The notes beneath the pieces were generated by a model that was not told the DNA's origin, searched no databases, and saw only the letters and a program-made list of their open reading frames with translations. Both the position numbers and the translations under genes were made by a program. From Thiohalocapsa sp963695445 (lineage in GTDB: Bacteria; Pseudomonadota; Gammaproteobacteria; Chromatiales; Chromatiaceae): 64,000 bases of DNA. The DNA is taken from positions 62,001-126,000 of the forward strand of contig CAVOGV010000012.1 of the NCBI GenBank assembly GCA_963695445.1. The letters are read 5' to 3'. Below, piece by piece: positions 27,127 through 36,906 of this stretch. Every line of letters starts with the position of its first letter. Within the stretch, counting starts at the first letter, position 1.

Positions 27127-28932
27127 TCAATTATCCTTGCCTGCCTGAAGGACCGCAAGGAACGCCTCCTGGGGAATCTCGACCCTTCCGACCTGCTTCA
27201 TGCGCTTCTTGCCGGCCTTCTGCTTCTCGAGCAGTTTGCGTTTACGCGTGATGTCGCCGCCGTAGCACTTGGCGGTGACGTTCTTACGCAGTGCCTTGAC
27301 GGTGGTGCGGGCGATGACCTTGGTGCCGATTGCCGCTTGGATCGCGACCTCGTACATCTGCCGCGGGATCAATTCCTTCATGCGCTCGGTCAGATCCCGA
27401 CCCTGCTGCTGCGACTTGCTCCGATGCACGATCAACGACAGGGCATCTACCCGATCACCATTGATCAGGATGTCCAATTTGACCAGGTCTCCCACCTGGA
27501 AGCGCTTGAATTCGTACTCGAACGACGCGTAGCCGCGGCTGACCGATTTGAGTCGATCGAAAAAGTCCAGCACCACCTCGTTCAGCGGCAGTTCGTAGGC
27601 CACCTGCACCTGGCCGCCCAGGTACTGGATCTGCTTTTGCACGCCGCGCTTTTCGATGCACAGGTTGATCACACCGCCGAGCAGGTCCTGGGGCACCAGG
27701 ATGTGCGCCTCGATGATGGGCTCGCGGATCTCGCGGATCTTACCCGACTCCGGCAGGTTGGCGGGGTTGTCGACCTTGATGACGTCACCGTCGGCCTGCA
27801 CCACCTCGTAGATGACGGTCGGCGCGGTGGTGATCAGGTCCAGGTCGTATTCGCGCTCGAGACGTTCCTGGATGATGTCCATATGCAGCAGGCCGAGGAA
27901 GCCACAGCGGAAGCCAAAGCCAAGGGCCTGGGAGGTCTCGGGCTCGTAGAACAGCGCCGAATCATTCAGTCGGAGCTTGCGCAGGGCGTCGCGTAGGTCT
28001 TCGTAGTCGTCCGACGAGACCGGATAGAGGCCGGCAAACACCCGCGGCTGTACCTCGCGGAAACCGGGCAGACGCGCGTCGGCCGGACGCTCGGCGCCGG
28101 TCACGGTGTCCCCCACCGGCGCGCCGTCGATCTCCTTGATGCCGGCGACCAAGAAGCCCACCTCCCCGGTACCGAGGGTCTTGCGCTCGGTCTTCTTCGG
28201 CGTGAACACACCGATGCTGTCGGCCTGATGCACGCGACCGGTGGACATGACCTTGATCTTGTCGCGCTTGTTCAAGGTGCCTTGCATGACCCGGATCAGA
28301 GACACGACGCCGACATAGGAGTCGAACCAGGAGTCGATGATCAGCGCCTGCAGCGGCGCGTCGGGATCACCCTGGGGCGGCGGGACGCGCGCCACCAGCA
28401 TCTCCAGCAAATCGGGGATGCCGTCGCCGGTCTTCGCGCTGACCCGCAGCGCCTCGTGCGCGTCGAGGCCGATAATCTCCTCGATCTCGCGGATGACACG
28501 ATCGGGCTCGGCGGACGGCAGGTCGATCTTGTTCAGAACCGGCAGCACTTCCAGACCGAGATCGATGGCGGTGTAGCAATTGGCCACGCTCTGCGCCTCG
28601 ACGCCCTGGGCCGCATCCACCACCAGCAGCGCACCCTCGCAGGCCGCCAGCGAGCGTGAGACCTCGTAGGAAAAATCCACGTGGCCAGGCGTATCGATAA
28701 AATTGAGTTCGTAGATCTGTCCATCGGCGGCCGGATAGTCCAGCGTCACGCTCTGCGCCTTGATGGTGATGCCCCGCTCGCGCTCCAGATCCATGGAGTC
28801 GAGCACCTGGGCCGACATCTCGCGCGCGGTCAGCGTACCGCAATGCTGGATGAAGCGGTCGGCGATCGTCGACTTTCCGTGATCGATATGGGCGATGATC
28901 GAGAAGTTGCGAATGTGCTTGAGATCCGCCAT
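27127..28932 (-). CDS. lepA: Elongation factor 4 (LepA), ribosomal back-translocase GTPase
   Basis: LepA is a ribosome-associated translational GTPase that affects translocation and initiation under stress. The 601-residue protein is full length, with P-loop AHIDHGKST at residues 14-22, switch II DTPGHVDF, NKIDLPSAEPD, domain II, two EF-G-like domains, and the LepA-specific C-terminal domain with IGTKVIARTTVKALRKNVTAKCYGGD. It heads the lepA-lepB pair and follows the degP/mucD-like gene after a 399-base gap. Confidence 0.97.
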   Translation of the reverse strand: MADLKHIRNFSIIAHIDHGKSTIADRFIQHCGTLTAREMSAQVLDSMDLERERGITIKAQSVTLDYPAADGQIYELNFIDTPGHVDFSYEVSRSLAACEGALLVVDAAQGVEAQSVANCYTAIDLGLEVLPVLNKIDLPSAEPDRVIREIEEIIGLDAHEALRVSAKTGDGIPDLLEMLVARVPPPQGDPDAPLQALIIDSWFDSYVGVVSLIRVMQGTLNKRDKIKVMSTGRVHQADSIGVFTPKKTERKTLGTGEVGFLVAGIKEIDGAPVGDTVTGAERPADARLPGFREVQPRVFAGLYPVSSDDYEDLRDALRKLRLNDSALFYEPETSQALGFGFRCGFLGLLHMDIIQERLEREYDLDLITTAPTVIYEVVQADGDVIKVDNPANLPESGKIREIREPIIEAHILVPQDLLGGVINLCIEKRGVQKQIQYLGGQVQVAYELPLNEVVLDFFDRLKSVSRGYASFEYEFKRFQVGDLVKLDILINGDRVDALSLIVHRSKSQQQGRDLTERMKELIPRQMYEVAIQAAIGTKVIARTTVKALRKNVTAKCYGGDITRKRKLLEKQKAGKKRMKQVGRVEIPQEAFLAVLQAGKDN

Positions 28933-29331
28933 CGGTGGATGCTGGTCCTATGGAAACTGGACGTAAATGAGCGCTGGCGGGCGCCAGTACGATGAAAAAC
29001 CCGACAGGGGACGAGGGCTGAGCATGGACGTGCGCGAGAAGCCGCGGGAAGCGAGGCCATCCGCCTAAGTGCTAGGGCCGCCGTCTGATCCGCATCCAGA
29101 CCCGGAGCGCGTCCGCCACCACAACCCTGCAAACTGGGTAGCAGGCAAACTGATCAGGCGCGAACGCAAGTGGCCAGTCCGATACGTGGATTTCGCCGCG
29201 CTTCCAGCCAGCCCACAAATCTACCAGAAAAGGCGAAGGACTGCCGAACCGAGTGCGACGATTCGCCAGTCGGTCTAGGGAAACGCTACTCCATCAGCGC
29301 CCCCTCGGAATGGGCCGACGTCAGGCCCAAC
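28933..29331. other. Intergenic region upstream of lepA
   Basis: This 399-base stretch lies between the degP/mucD-like gene and lepA. I see no gene with coding support, no tRNA and no clear terminator. It presumably contains the lepA promoter. Confidence 0.5.
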
Positions 29332-30786
29332 TCACTCGGCGGGAATCTTGATCGGATAGAACATGCGGCCGTCGCCTCGCTGCACCAGGACTGCGACCGG
29401 CTGGCCGCCCTTGACCTCGTCCAGCAAAGCCCGGAAGTGGCGGCTGTCTGTGACGTCTTGATTATTGAAGCTGATGATGACATCCCCAGCGCGGATGCCG
29501 CCCTGCTGTGCCGGTCCTTCCTCCACGCTCTCAACCAGCACGCCACCCCTTTCGAGGCCCATCTGCGCGCGATCTTCGTCGCTGATATCCTTGACAACCA
29601 GGCCCAGGCGATTGGCCGCGGCGGGCTCGACCTGGTCCGGCGCGACGACGATGCCGTCGTCCTCCGGCAACTCCTCGAGCATCACCAACATATCCGTCAT
29701 TTCTCCCTGGCGCAGCACCTGCAGCTTGGCCTCGGTACCCGCCTTGGCAACCCCCACCAGGGGAGGCAGATTGCTGGACGTGGGAATGTCCTTGCCGTTG
29801 AAGCTGAGGATGATGTCCCCGGCACGCAGGCCGGCCGTCTCCGCCGGGCTACCGGGTAGCACCTGCGCGACTAGGGCACCACGCGGATGGCGCATGCCGA
29901 AGGTCTCAGCCAATTCTCGCGTGACATCCTGGATCAGGACGCCGAGCCAGCCGCGACTGACGCGGCCCTTATCCTTCAGTTGCTCGACCACGTCCATCGC
30001 CACTTCGATCGGGATCGCGAACGACAGCCCCATGAAACCGCCAGTGCGGCTGTATATTTGGGAGTTGACGCCGATGACCTTGCCGGCCAGATTGAACAGT
30101 GGGCCACCGGAATTCCCTGGGTTGATGGCCACGTCCGTTTGGATGAACGGAACGTAGTTCTCGGTCGGTAGGCTGCGGCCCTTGGCGCTAACGATGCCGG
30201 CGGTCGCAGAATGCTCAAAGCCGAATGGCGAGCCGATCGCGAGCACCCATTCGCCAACCTTGAGATCGGCCGCGGACCCGATATCCGCCATCGGCAGATC
30301 AGTGCCGTCGATCTTAAGCAACGCGATATCGCTGCGCTGGTCGGCACCGATAATCTGCGCGACGAACTCGCGTCGGTCGCTGGTGCGAACGATAATCTCG
30401 TCGGCGGCCTCCACGACATGGGAGTTGGTCAAGACATAACCATCCTCGGAGACGATGAAGCCGGACCCGAGCGAGCGCCCTGGATCGGCATCCTCCGGCA
30501 ACTGCCCCTCGTCGCCGAAGAATCGCTGAAAGAAGTCGTATAACGGGCTGTCCTCGGACAATCCTTCTTCCGCGCCGAAATCCTGCGGCCCAAACTCCGC
30601 GGTCTGCTTGGTGCTGATGTTGACCACGGACGGCCCGTTGCGCTCCACCAAGACGGTGAAGTCCGGCCATGCATGCACCTCGGTCGACACCGGCAAGCCG
30701 GCGTCGTCGGCGAGCGCGTACGACGTCCAAAACGGCCCGTAACAAAGGAGCATTCCGGCAAACAGCGAAACGAACGGGATACGCAT
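29332..30786 (-). CDS. mucD: Do-family periplasmic serine protease (DegP/MucD-like)
   Basis: A 484-residue periplasmic protease and chaperone that removes misfolded envelope proteins. It has a signal peptide (residues ~1-26), then a trypsin-like domain with the triad His in TNSHVVEAAD, Asp in RSDIALLKI and Ser in NPGNSGGPLF. Two PDZ domains follow (GWLGVLIQDVT onward, and RLGLVVKDI to the C-terminus). The ATG at 30786 is preferred to the longer reading because it gives a normal signal peptide. The location behind rpoE-rseABC matches algU-mucABC-mucD of pseudomonads, which supports the MucD assignment over a generic DegP/DegQ. Confidence 0.92.
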   Translation of the reverse strand: MRIPFVSLFAGMLLCYGPFWTSYALADDAGLPVSTEVHAWPDFTVLVERNGPSVVNISTKQTAEFGPQDFGAEEGLSEDSPLYDFFQRFFGDEGQLPEDADPGRSLGSGFIVSEDGYVLTNSHVVEAADEIIVRTSDRREFVAQIIGADQRSDIALLKIDGTDLPMADIGSAADLKVGEWVLAIGSPFGFEHSATAGIVSAKGRSLPTENYVPFIQTDVAINPGNSGGPLFNLAGKVIGVNSQIYSRTGGFMGLSFAIPIEVAMDVVEQLKDKGRVSRGWLGVLIQDVTRELAETFGMRHPRGALVAQVLPGSPAETAGLRAGDIILSFNGKDIPTSSNLPPLVGVAKAGTEAKLQVLRQGEMTDMLVMLEELPEDDGIVVAPDQVEPAAANRLGLVVKDISDEDRAQMGLERGGVLVESVEEGPAQQGGIRAGDVIISFNNQDVTDSRHFRALLDEVKGGQPVAVLVQRGDGRMFYPIKIPAE

Positions 30787-30932
30787 GGAATTCAACAATG
30801 GCGGCGGTGAGGTGATCAAGGCGCACAACGACGACCAAGCCGGTAGCGTGGCGAGAAACGTTGAGACTCAGGCGCAAAGATAGCAGACCTGTCTCGATTC
30901 TGGTCGAGTATCGATGCGGATGCCTGGCGACC

Positions 30933-31409
30933 TTAGGTCAACTGCACGGCGGCACTGCGCCCATCATCTCGTCGCAATAACACCGCTCGGTAGCGCGGAT
31001 CGGTGGCGAGTCGCGCGCTGTATCCCTGAAGCCAGCGAAAGATCAACGTGAAGCCGATCAGGGCACCGAGCAAACTGGCCCCCTCCGGCGGCATCAAGCC
31101 GCTCGCGCCGGCGAGTTCGTGGGCGCCGATCGCGCCGACGATCAGCCCGACCAAGGGTGCGATATAGGCCGCGACAGCCGCTCTCAACAGAGCTTCCTCG
31201 GGCACACCGATGATCACCTGTTCACCGACCTGCGCATCAATACCGTTGATCAGGTGCAGCCGCATGGGCCGTCGGCCGAGAAACCGGTCCAGCAACGATG
31301 TGCCGCAGGCGTCTCGGGCACCGCAGCCACCGCAGGCGCCGCGGCGCACCGCCTGAACCTCGGCCATGTTTCCGTCGCGGGAGAGCACGACAGCACTTTC
31401 TTCGATCAA
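30933..31409 (-). CDS. rseC: SoxR-reducing / sigma-E modulator protein RseC (MucC)
   Basis: A 158-residue inner-membrane protein. The N-terminal cytoplasmic part carries the conserved cysteines GACGGCGARDACGTS (residues ~24-36), followed by two membrane helices (AAVAAYIAPLVGLIVGAIGA and LLGALIGFTLIFRWL). RseC acts with the Rsx complex to keep SoxR reduced and mildly modulates sigma-E signalling. Its start overlaps the rseB stop by four bases, so translation is coupled. Confidence 0.92.
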   Translation of the reverse strand: MIEESAVVLSRDGNMAEVQAVRRGACGGCGARDACGTSLLDRFLGRRPMRLHLINGIDAQVGEQVIIGVPEEALLRAAVAAYIAPLVGLIVGAIGAHELAGASGLMPPEGASLLGALIGFTLIFRWLQGYSARLATDPRYRAVLLRRDDGRSAAVQLT

Positions 31410-32608
31410 CGGATATCTCCTCGCTGGCGATCGGCGACGTCCGCAGCTGGCGGTGTCAAGCCGTCGAGCAGCATGCGAGCCGTCCGCTCCGGCACCTCGC
31501 CCACGACCGTGGCATGATAGGCGCCGATGCGGGAGCCGACGGCCGTGATCGCGCCCATGCGCATCGCGCCATCAAGCGCGCCCTCGGCTCCGGACTCAAC
31601 ATATACGGATGCGGTCGCGATGCCGTCGCTGACTACCAGATGCTCCAAAATGGAAGCCTCGATCGCATTCGGGCTGGCGGCCGGCGCTATGACCACCTGC
31701 TCGCCTGCTCGGCTGTCTGCTATCTTACCGCCCTGCCCTTCGGGCAGCTCTTTAGATCCTTGGCCCAACCCATTCGCGGAAGCCGTCCGAGCAGCCGTCT
31801 TAACGATCTCGAAGCCTGGAGGCATGGCGGTCAGCCGCCAGCCTGACGCATCGACCGCCGACAGCTCCCCCGGCGCAGCTGCAGACGACGTCACTGGCGC
31901 AGGCTCCATCGTGACGCTTCCAACCGCACTCTCAGAAGATCGATTGCGAAAGATCTCCACGCTCGTGAACATCACCTGCTCGATCGGCTCAGCGGTATCA
32001 TCCAACAAATCGATCTTCAGCGGGAGCCCCGTCTCGCGATCGACGAAAAACCGGTAGCCATAACGATAATCGTCCAGCGGAACGATGCCGATGACGTCGG
32101 TATCGCGACCAGCGACGCGCGACTGCCCGAGCGCGTGCAACAGATAATGCCGACGGATGCGCTCGAACTCACGCGGCGCGGAGCGAAGCAACCCACTACC
32201 CTGATGCGCGCGAGGAACCGAGAACGACCGCGCGCCGGATAGCATACAGGTGACGCCACGCTCGTTGCGAGCCACGGCCCGGATCGGACCGCTCAGGGCC
32301 AGCAGGCTTTCCTTGGAGAGGCCATTGTCGATCCGGTGCGCGATGCGCAGGGTCGAGAGTTCGCCGCCGTGCAGGTATACCAACGTCCCCTCGTACTCCA
32401 CGACGCGTTGCGCCTCAGTCATTCGTTGCAGCAGCGCCTCTGGTGTCTGGCCTGGAGTATCGGAAGAGGTCTGAATCGGCGGTGTGCCCTCCGCCCATGC
32501 CGAAACCATGGCAAACAGCATGACCGGAAGCGCGGTCAGCCACGTCCCCCCTAGCCGGAGAGGATTGAGGGAACAACGGGGCTTCACAGTTCGCTTCAGG
32601 GTAGCCAT
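31406..32608 (-). CDS. rseB: Periplasmic sigma-E regulator RseB (MucB)
   Basis: RseB binds the periplasmic part of RseA, protects it from DegS cleavage, and senses mislocalised lipopolysaccharide or lipoproteins. The 400-residue protein has a signal peptide ending near AWAEG (residue ~37), then a LolA-like lipid-binding domain (QRVVEYEGTLVYLHGGELSTLRIAHR, YRYGYRFFVDRETGLPLKIDLLD), and a C-terminal domain beginning near WRLTAMPPGF. A long serine/alanine-rich insert separates the two domains. The ATG at 32608 was chosen because upstream residues are non-conserved and overlap rseA. Confidence 0.9.
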   Translation of the reverse strand: MATLKRTVKPRCSLNPLRLGGTWLTALPVMLFAMVSAWAEGTPPIQTSSDTPGQTPEALLQRMTEAQRVVEYEGTLVYLHGGELSTLRIAHRIDNGLSKESLLALSGPIRAVARNERGVTCMLSGARSFSVPRAHQGSGLLRSAPREFERIRRHYLLHALGQSRVAGRDTDVIGIVPLDDYRYGYRFFVDRETGLPLKIDLLDDTAEPIEQVMFTSVEIFRNRSSESAVGSVTMEPAPVTSSAAAPGELSAVDASGWRLTAMPPGFEIVKTAARTASANGLGQGSKELPEGQGGKIADSRAGEQVVIAPAASPNAIEASILEHLVVSDGIATASVYVESGAEGALDGAMRMGAITAVGSRIGAYHATVVGEVPERTARMLLDGLTPPAADVADRQRGDIR

Positions 32609-32618
32609 CCGGTGGCGC

Positions 32619-33176
32619 TCAGGGTTGGCCAGGACGACCGACCACGGTCGCGTACGAGACGAAACCCGACAGCCCCGGCCCCGCTGCCAGCTCGTGGTGA
32701 TTGACAACCAGTTGTTCCATCCTCGCGCGCAGCAGCGCATCATCCTGCCGCGGGCGTTGATCGGGCGCCCTGTCAGCGATCAAGCCATTATCAGCGACTG
32801 AAGCATCGGCGGTGTCCGCGCTGGGCGCGAACTCGCCCTGCGGGCCGAACGGAACGAGGAAAATCGCGACCAGCGCGAAGCCCGCCGCGATCGCCGCTGT
32901 CAGCGGCGCGAAATGGTGTACGCCGCGTGGCTTGCGTCGAGGAGACATCGACAGCACCGATTCGGGGGCGAGCGCCTCTCGCAGCCGCGATGCGATCGCG
33001 CGGGCCTCACGAGCGACGGGTTGCCCGCCGATGACGTGTCCAATCAAATGATAATGCTCCCAGCACTGCCGAAGCGACTCGTCCGCCAGTAGTTGATCCA
33101 TGGCACGGCGCATTTCTGGGCCGCTGCACTCGCCGTCCAGCAGCGCGGATAGTGTTTCTCGGGAAACCTCGGTCAT
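32619..33176 (-). CDS. rseA: Anti-sigma-E factor RseA (MucA)
   Basis: A 185-residue single-pass inner-membrane protein that holds sigma-E inactive until cut by DegS-type and RseP proteases. The N-terminal cytoplasmic domain (SRETLSALLDGECSGPE, CWEHYHLIGHVIGG) matches the RseA_N fold that clasps the sigma factor. The membrane helix is near residues 92-110 (LTAAIAAGFALVAIFLVP). The periplasmic tail is short and polar. It lies 21 bases downstream of rpoE. Confidence 0.92.
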   Translation of the reverse strand: MTEVSRETLSALLDGECSGPEMRRAMDQLLADESLRQCWEHYHLIGHVIGGQPVAREARAIASRLREALAPESVLSMSPRRKPRGVHHFAPLTAAIAAGFALVAIFLVPFGPQGEFAPSADTADASVADNGLIADRAPDQRPRQDDALLRARMEQLVVNHHELAAGPGLSGFVSYATVVGRPGQP

Positions 33177-33197
33177 TGCGGCGATCTCAAATGTGGC

Positions 33198-33776
33198 TCA
33201 CGGGTTTAGCAACGGGCGCAGGCGTTTGTCGATGGCGTCGCGGGCACGGAAGATTCGCGACCTCACGGTACCGATCGGGCATTCCATCGCGGCGGCGATC
33301 TCTTCATAGCTCATGCCCTCGAACTCCCGCAGAACGATGGCCGTCCTAAGCTCCTCGGGTAAGCCGTCAAGGGCAGCTTGGACGTTGTCCGCTATCTCGT
33401 CCCTAAGCAGTTCATGCTCCGGCGTCGAGGTCTCGCGTAACCTGCCCCCGACGTCCAATTGTTCGGCAACCTCTGCATCGACGTCGTCACCGGGCGGGCG
33501 TCTGCCCTGCGCCACCATATGGTTTTTAACCGTATTGATGGCGATGCGGTAGATCCAGGTATAGAAAGCGCTCTCTCCTCGAAAGCCGGGCAGTGCACGG
33601 TATGCCTTGAGGAACGCGTCTTGCGTGACGTCCAGGACCTCGGAGCTGTCCCGCAGGTAACGGCCGATCAAGTTGCCGACCCGCTGCTGATACTTCAGCA
33701 CGAGCAGATCGAAAGCGCGACGATCGCCGCTCTGGGCCCGCTCCACCAAGGCTTGATCAACTTCTCGCTCAGACAC
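33198..33776 (-). CDS. rpoE: RNA polymerase sigma-E factor (AlgU/RpoE)
   Basis: An ECF sigma factor of 192 residues controlling the envelope stress response. Region 2 covers about residues 10-95 (FDLLVLKYQQRVGNLIGRYL, DVTQDAFLKAYRALPGFRG, FYTWIYRIAINTVKNH). Region 4 covers about 130-185 (LPEELRTAIVLREFEGMSYEEI, PIGTVRSRIFRARDAIDKRL). It heads the rpoE-rseA-rseB-rseC operon, and a matching sigma-E-type promoter precedes it, so it is probably autoregulated. Confidence 0.97.
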   Translation of the reverse strand: MSEREVDQALVERAQSGDRRAFDLLVLKYQQRVGNLIGRYLRDSSEVLDVTQDAFLKAYRALPGFRGESAFYTWIYRIAINTVKNHMVAQGRRPPGDDVDAEVAEQLDVGGRLRETSTPEHELLRDEIADNVQAALDGLPEELRTAIVLREFEGMSYEEIAAAMECPIGTVRSRIFRARDAIDKRLRPLLNP

Positions 33777-33818
33777 GCACGCTTCCCGACGGTGGGTTGT
33801 GCCTGCTCTCCGTTCGCA

Positions 33819-33845
33819 TTGACAGTCACCCGACGTATAAAGTTC
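33819..33845 (-). promoter_or_regulatory. Probable sigma-E promoter of rpoE
   Basis: Read on the minus strand, GAACTT (33840-33845) is followed after 17 bases by TCAA (33819-33822), close to the GAACTT-N16-TCnnA consensus of RpoE/AlgU. It lies about 43 bases before the rpoE start codon, which would give a short leader and autoregulation. Confidence 0.55.
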
Positions 33846-34039
33846 GTTGCAAAAAGGATTGTCATTGACCCCGCGCAGGGTTTGACGTCAAGTTGGCTGC
33901 GCCTTCGACGCCCGGTCGCACCATGGATGAGCCCACGGCTAGGCCCGCAGATAAACACACGTGTAAGGCCTAGTCAGGCGAAGCCTTCGTCCGCCGCGCG
34001 TACGGCTCTCAACTGCGACGCCTGTGCGCTGCTCTGAGC

Positions 34040-34127
34040 GGGCCAAGCGCCTAGGGCCGAAGAGCCGAATGGCCTTTTGACAGAATAGTGGCGCAATTTT
34101 CGACTCTAGGCCCTAGGCGCTGGGCCC
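34040..34127. repeat. ~24-bp inverted repeat in the nadB-rpoE gap
   Basis: Arms at 34040-34064 (GGGCCAAGCGCCTAGGGCC and a few more bases) and 34104-34127 are near-perfect reverse complements. The core differs at one position and there is a small bulge near the inner end. They are separated by a 39-base A/T-richer loop. Neither arm is followed by a T-tract. It may be an extragenic palindrome, a protein-binding site or a strong RNA hairpin. Confidence 0.7.
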
Positions 34128-34475
34128 TTCGGAGGGCAAGCACGTTGTCGCCGTGAAACTTGACGCATCTGTCAAAGATTCCGCACACGCAAGCGACGCT
34201 TCCCAAGCGCCCCCCGTCCGGCATGCCCGTAAGACATGCGGACAATCCAGGGAATCAAAACTCACTTCCCGAGATTGAACAGATTTTGTACAGACAGAGA
34301 ACATGCCGAGTAATCCACGCGCTGCGCTGGAGCAACAGGGCGTCCAACAGCGAGGCAATCCCCGCGACCTTGGGGCATACTCGGCCTACACTCTGCCGCG
34401 TGGCAGCCAAGCAGAACACGGCCAAGTTCAACAGCCTAAACTGCCAGCCCAGCCTCCAAGCCGAAACTTTAAGCC

Positions 34476-36108
34476 ATGACCGACATGCACCGACACGACG
34501 TTCTTATCATTGGCAGTGGAGCCGCCGGCTTGAGCCTGGTGTTGCGTCTGCCGTCCGACATCTCCATCGCGGTCATTTCAAAGCGCGAACTGCGCGAAGG
34601 TAACACGCTCTACGCCCAGGGTGGCATTTCGGCGGTGTTCGACGCCGGCGACTCGGTCGAGTCGCACGTCCAGGATACCTTGAACGCCGGCGCGGGACTC
34701 TGCGACGCGGGCATCGTGCGCATGGTCGTGGAGCGCGGGCCGGAGAATATCCGCTGGCTGCTGCAGGAGGGAGTGGAGTTCACGCGCGACGAGCAGGCAC
34801 AGGACTCCGACGGCTACCATCTGACCCGGGAAGGCGGCCATTCCCATCGCCGTGTCGTGCATGCCGCCGATGCGACCGGCCGCGCCGTTGAGGACACGCT
34901 CGAAAGCCGCGTACGCGCCCGGTCTAACGTGGATCTGTTCGAGAATCACGCCGCCGTCGATCTGATCAACGCCGACAAGTTCGGTGGCGCGGACAATCGC
35001 TGTGTGGGTGCCTACATCCTCAACGCGATCACGGACGAAGTGGAAACCTTCATGGCGCGCTTCGTCGTGATCGCCACCGGCGGCGCAAGCAAGGTGTACC
35101 TTTATACCAGCAATCCGGATGTCGCAACGGGCGACGGTATCGCCATGGCCTGGCGCGCCGGCTGCCGGGTCGCGAACATGGAATTCATCCAATTCCATCC
35201 GACCTGCCTGTATCACCCCCAGGCGAAGTCGTTCCTCGTGACCGAGGCCCTGCGCGGCGAGGGCGCGCGGCTGCTGCTGCCGAACGGCGATCGCTTCATG
35301 CCGCGCTTCGATACGCGCGCCGAACTGGCCCCGCGCGATATCGTCGCGCGCGCCATCGACCACGAAATGAAACGCGTCGGCAGCAAATACGTTCTGCTCG
35401 ACATCTCCCACCGCGAGGCCGGACTTCATCCGCTCGCACTTCCCGACCATCCATGCGCGCTGCCTGGAACTCGGCATCGACATCACCCAAGAACCCATTC
35501 CGGTGGTGCCGGCGGCGCATTATACCTGCGGCGGCGTGTTCACCGACGCCAAGGCACGTACCGACGTGCCGGGGCTCTACGCCATCGGTGAGACCGCTTA
35601 CACCGGCCTGCATGGCGCCAACCGCATGGCCAGCAATTCATTGCTGGAGTGCCTGGTCTTTGGCGAACTGGCGGCGGCGGACATTGAGGCCGTCAACGGC
35701 GACTGGCCCGCATTCGGCGACCTGCCCCCTTGGGACGCAAGCCGGGTCACCGAACCCGACGAAGAGGTTGTCATCTCGCACAACTGGGAGGAATTACGGC
35801 GCTTTATGTGGGACTACGTCGGCATCGTGCGCACCAACAAGCGCCTGCAGCGGGCGAAACGACGCATCGATTTGCTGCGTCAGGAAATCATCGAAAATTA
35901 CAGCAACTTCCGTGTCGAGACCGATCTGCTGGAGTTGCGCAACCTGGTCGAGGTCGCTGACCTGATCGTACAATCGGCGCAGCGGCGACGAGAAAGCCGC
36001 GGCCTGCACTACACGCTCGACTTTCCGCAAAGGGACCAGAGTCAGCTTCATCCCACCATCCTGATACCCGACCGCTACAGACCGAGACCCGATAACTGGC
36101 GCGGCTGA
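34476..36108 (+). CDS. nadB: L-aspartate oxidase (frameshifted)
   Basis: NadB oxidises L-aspartate to iminoaspartate, the first step of bacterial NAD synthesis. The protein has an FAD Rossmann motif IIGSGAAGLSL near residue 11, NTLYAQGGISAVF, the HSHRRVVHAADATGRAV active-site segment, FIQFHPTCLY, and EALRGEGARLLLPNG. After the break come HYTCGGVFTD, GLYAIGETAYTGLHGANRMASNSLLE and the helical C-terminal domain. The break is near 35418, where one extra G separates SHREA from DFIRSHFPTIHARC. Removing it gives 543 residues. The gene is divergent from rpoE, the standard gammaproteobacterial order. The quinolinate partner NadA is not in the window. Confidence 0.95.
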
Positions 36109-36480
36109 CACGGATACCGGAAGGTCGTCCCCGGAAATCTCTTCGCGCGACTCTATCCATCACGACTCCCAACGAGCCGGAAACAACGATTGTTGCTTGT
36201 CGCCAACGCCGTGTCGTCAGCGCCATTGAGAAACAGGCGCCGGTCCGCTAGGCTATCGCCTTAAGTAATGCCTGGGAGTTCGGCTTGTCGTGTCACGTCA
36301 GGAATGCGCAGTGGTGCCGAGTCCGGCCGTCATCAACCGTTTGGCCGAAGCAACGCTCCCGTTCCCCGCTGATCCCCCGCGCTCATCTCCCCAGCCCTAT
36401 TCGGACCAGCCTCTATCTGTGCCCCTGCAACAACACTGGCAGATGCTCAGAGACGTCCCCGCCACCGATCCGGCGGTTGC
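36109..36480. other. Gap between nadB and the PstS-like gene
   Basis: These 372 bases contain no gene I can support and no tRNA or obvious terminator. They presumably carry the promoter of the PstS-like/porin/GGDEF-EAL unit. Confidence 0.45.
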
Positions 36481-36906
36481 ATGATGCGTCGGCACCTTTG
36501 CGCCACACTGTTGACCGCACTGCTCGGCTGCATTGCCGGACCGATCAACGCACAGGAACTCATCGCCAACATGGGTCTCGCAAGCAGCGACCTGTCGCGT
36601 AACGAGGCGAGACTGTTTTTCACCATGCGCCTGCAAAACTGGTTCAATGATCAACCGGTCAAGGTATTTGTGCTGCCCGATGACAACCCATTGCACGGCG
36701 CCTTCACCAAGACCATTCTCGGTCTGTTTCCGTATCAACTTCGCCGGGTCTGGGACCGACAACTGTTCAGTGGTACGGGGCAAGTGCCAGTGACAGTCAG
36801 TAACGAAGACGAAATGTTGCGTCGGGTCGCCTCGACGCCTGGCGCCATCGGCTATGCGGAGCGGGTGCCGCACGACGCCCAAGTCCAAGTCATCAGGGTA
36901 CGTTGA
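36481..36906 (+). CDS. Small periplasmic PstS-like (PBP domain) protein
   Basis: A 141-residue exported protein with a signal peptide (LLTALLGCIAGPINAQ). The mature part resembles one lobe of a phosphate-type solute-binding protein: NEARLFFTMRLQNWFNDQPVKVFVLPDD, then HGAFTKTILG, YQLRRVWDRQLFSGTGQVP, VSNEDEMLRRVASTPGAIGYAERVP. The TPGAIGY loop is characteristic of PstS-like PBP domains. At under half the length of PstS it lacks the other lobe. No ABC transporter genes are nearby. It is followed immediately by a porin gene (stop and start overlap) and a GGDEF/EAL gene, which suggests a sensing role rather than transport. Confidence 0.75.
   Translation: MMRRHLCATLLTALLGCIAGPINAQELIANMGLASSDLSRNEARLFFTMRLQNWFNDQPVKVFVLPDDNPLHGAFTKTILGLFPYQLRRVWDRQLFSGTGQVPVTVSNEDEMLRRVASTPGAIGYAERVPHDAQVQVIRVR

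Larger units (their letters stand above)
33777..34475. other. Divergent intergenic region between rpoE and nadB
   Basis: This 699-base region has no supportable gene. It contains the rpoE promoter near its left end and the long inverted repeat at 34040-34127. ORFs across it lack codon bias or recognisable sequence. The nadB promoter must lie in the right-hand part but was not identified. Confidence 0.6.

Noticed and set aside
34476..36108. Programmed frameshifting in nadB and the other broken genes
   Set aside because: Shifts occur at different, non-slippery contexts in unrelated genes, and nearly all are +1. Sequence error explains them better than recoding.
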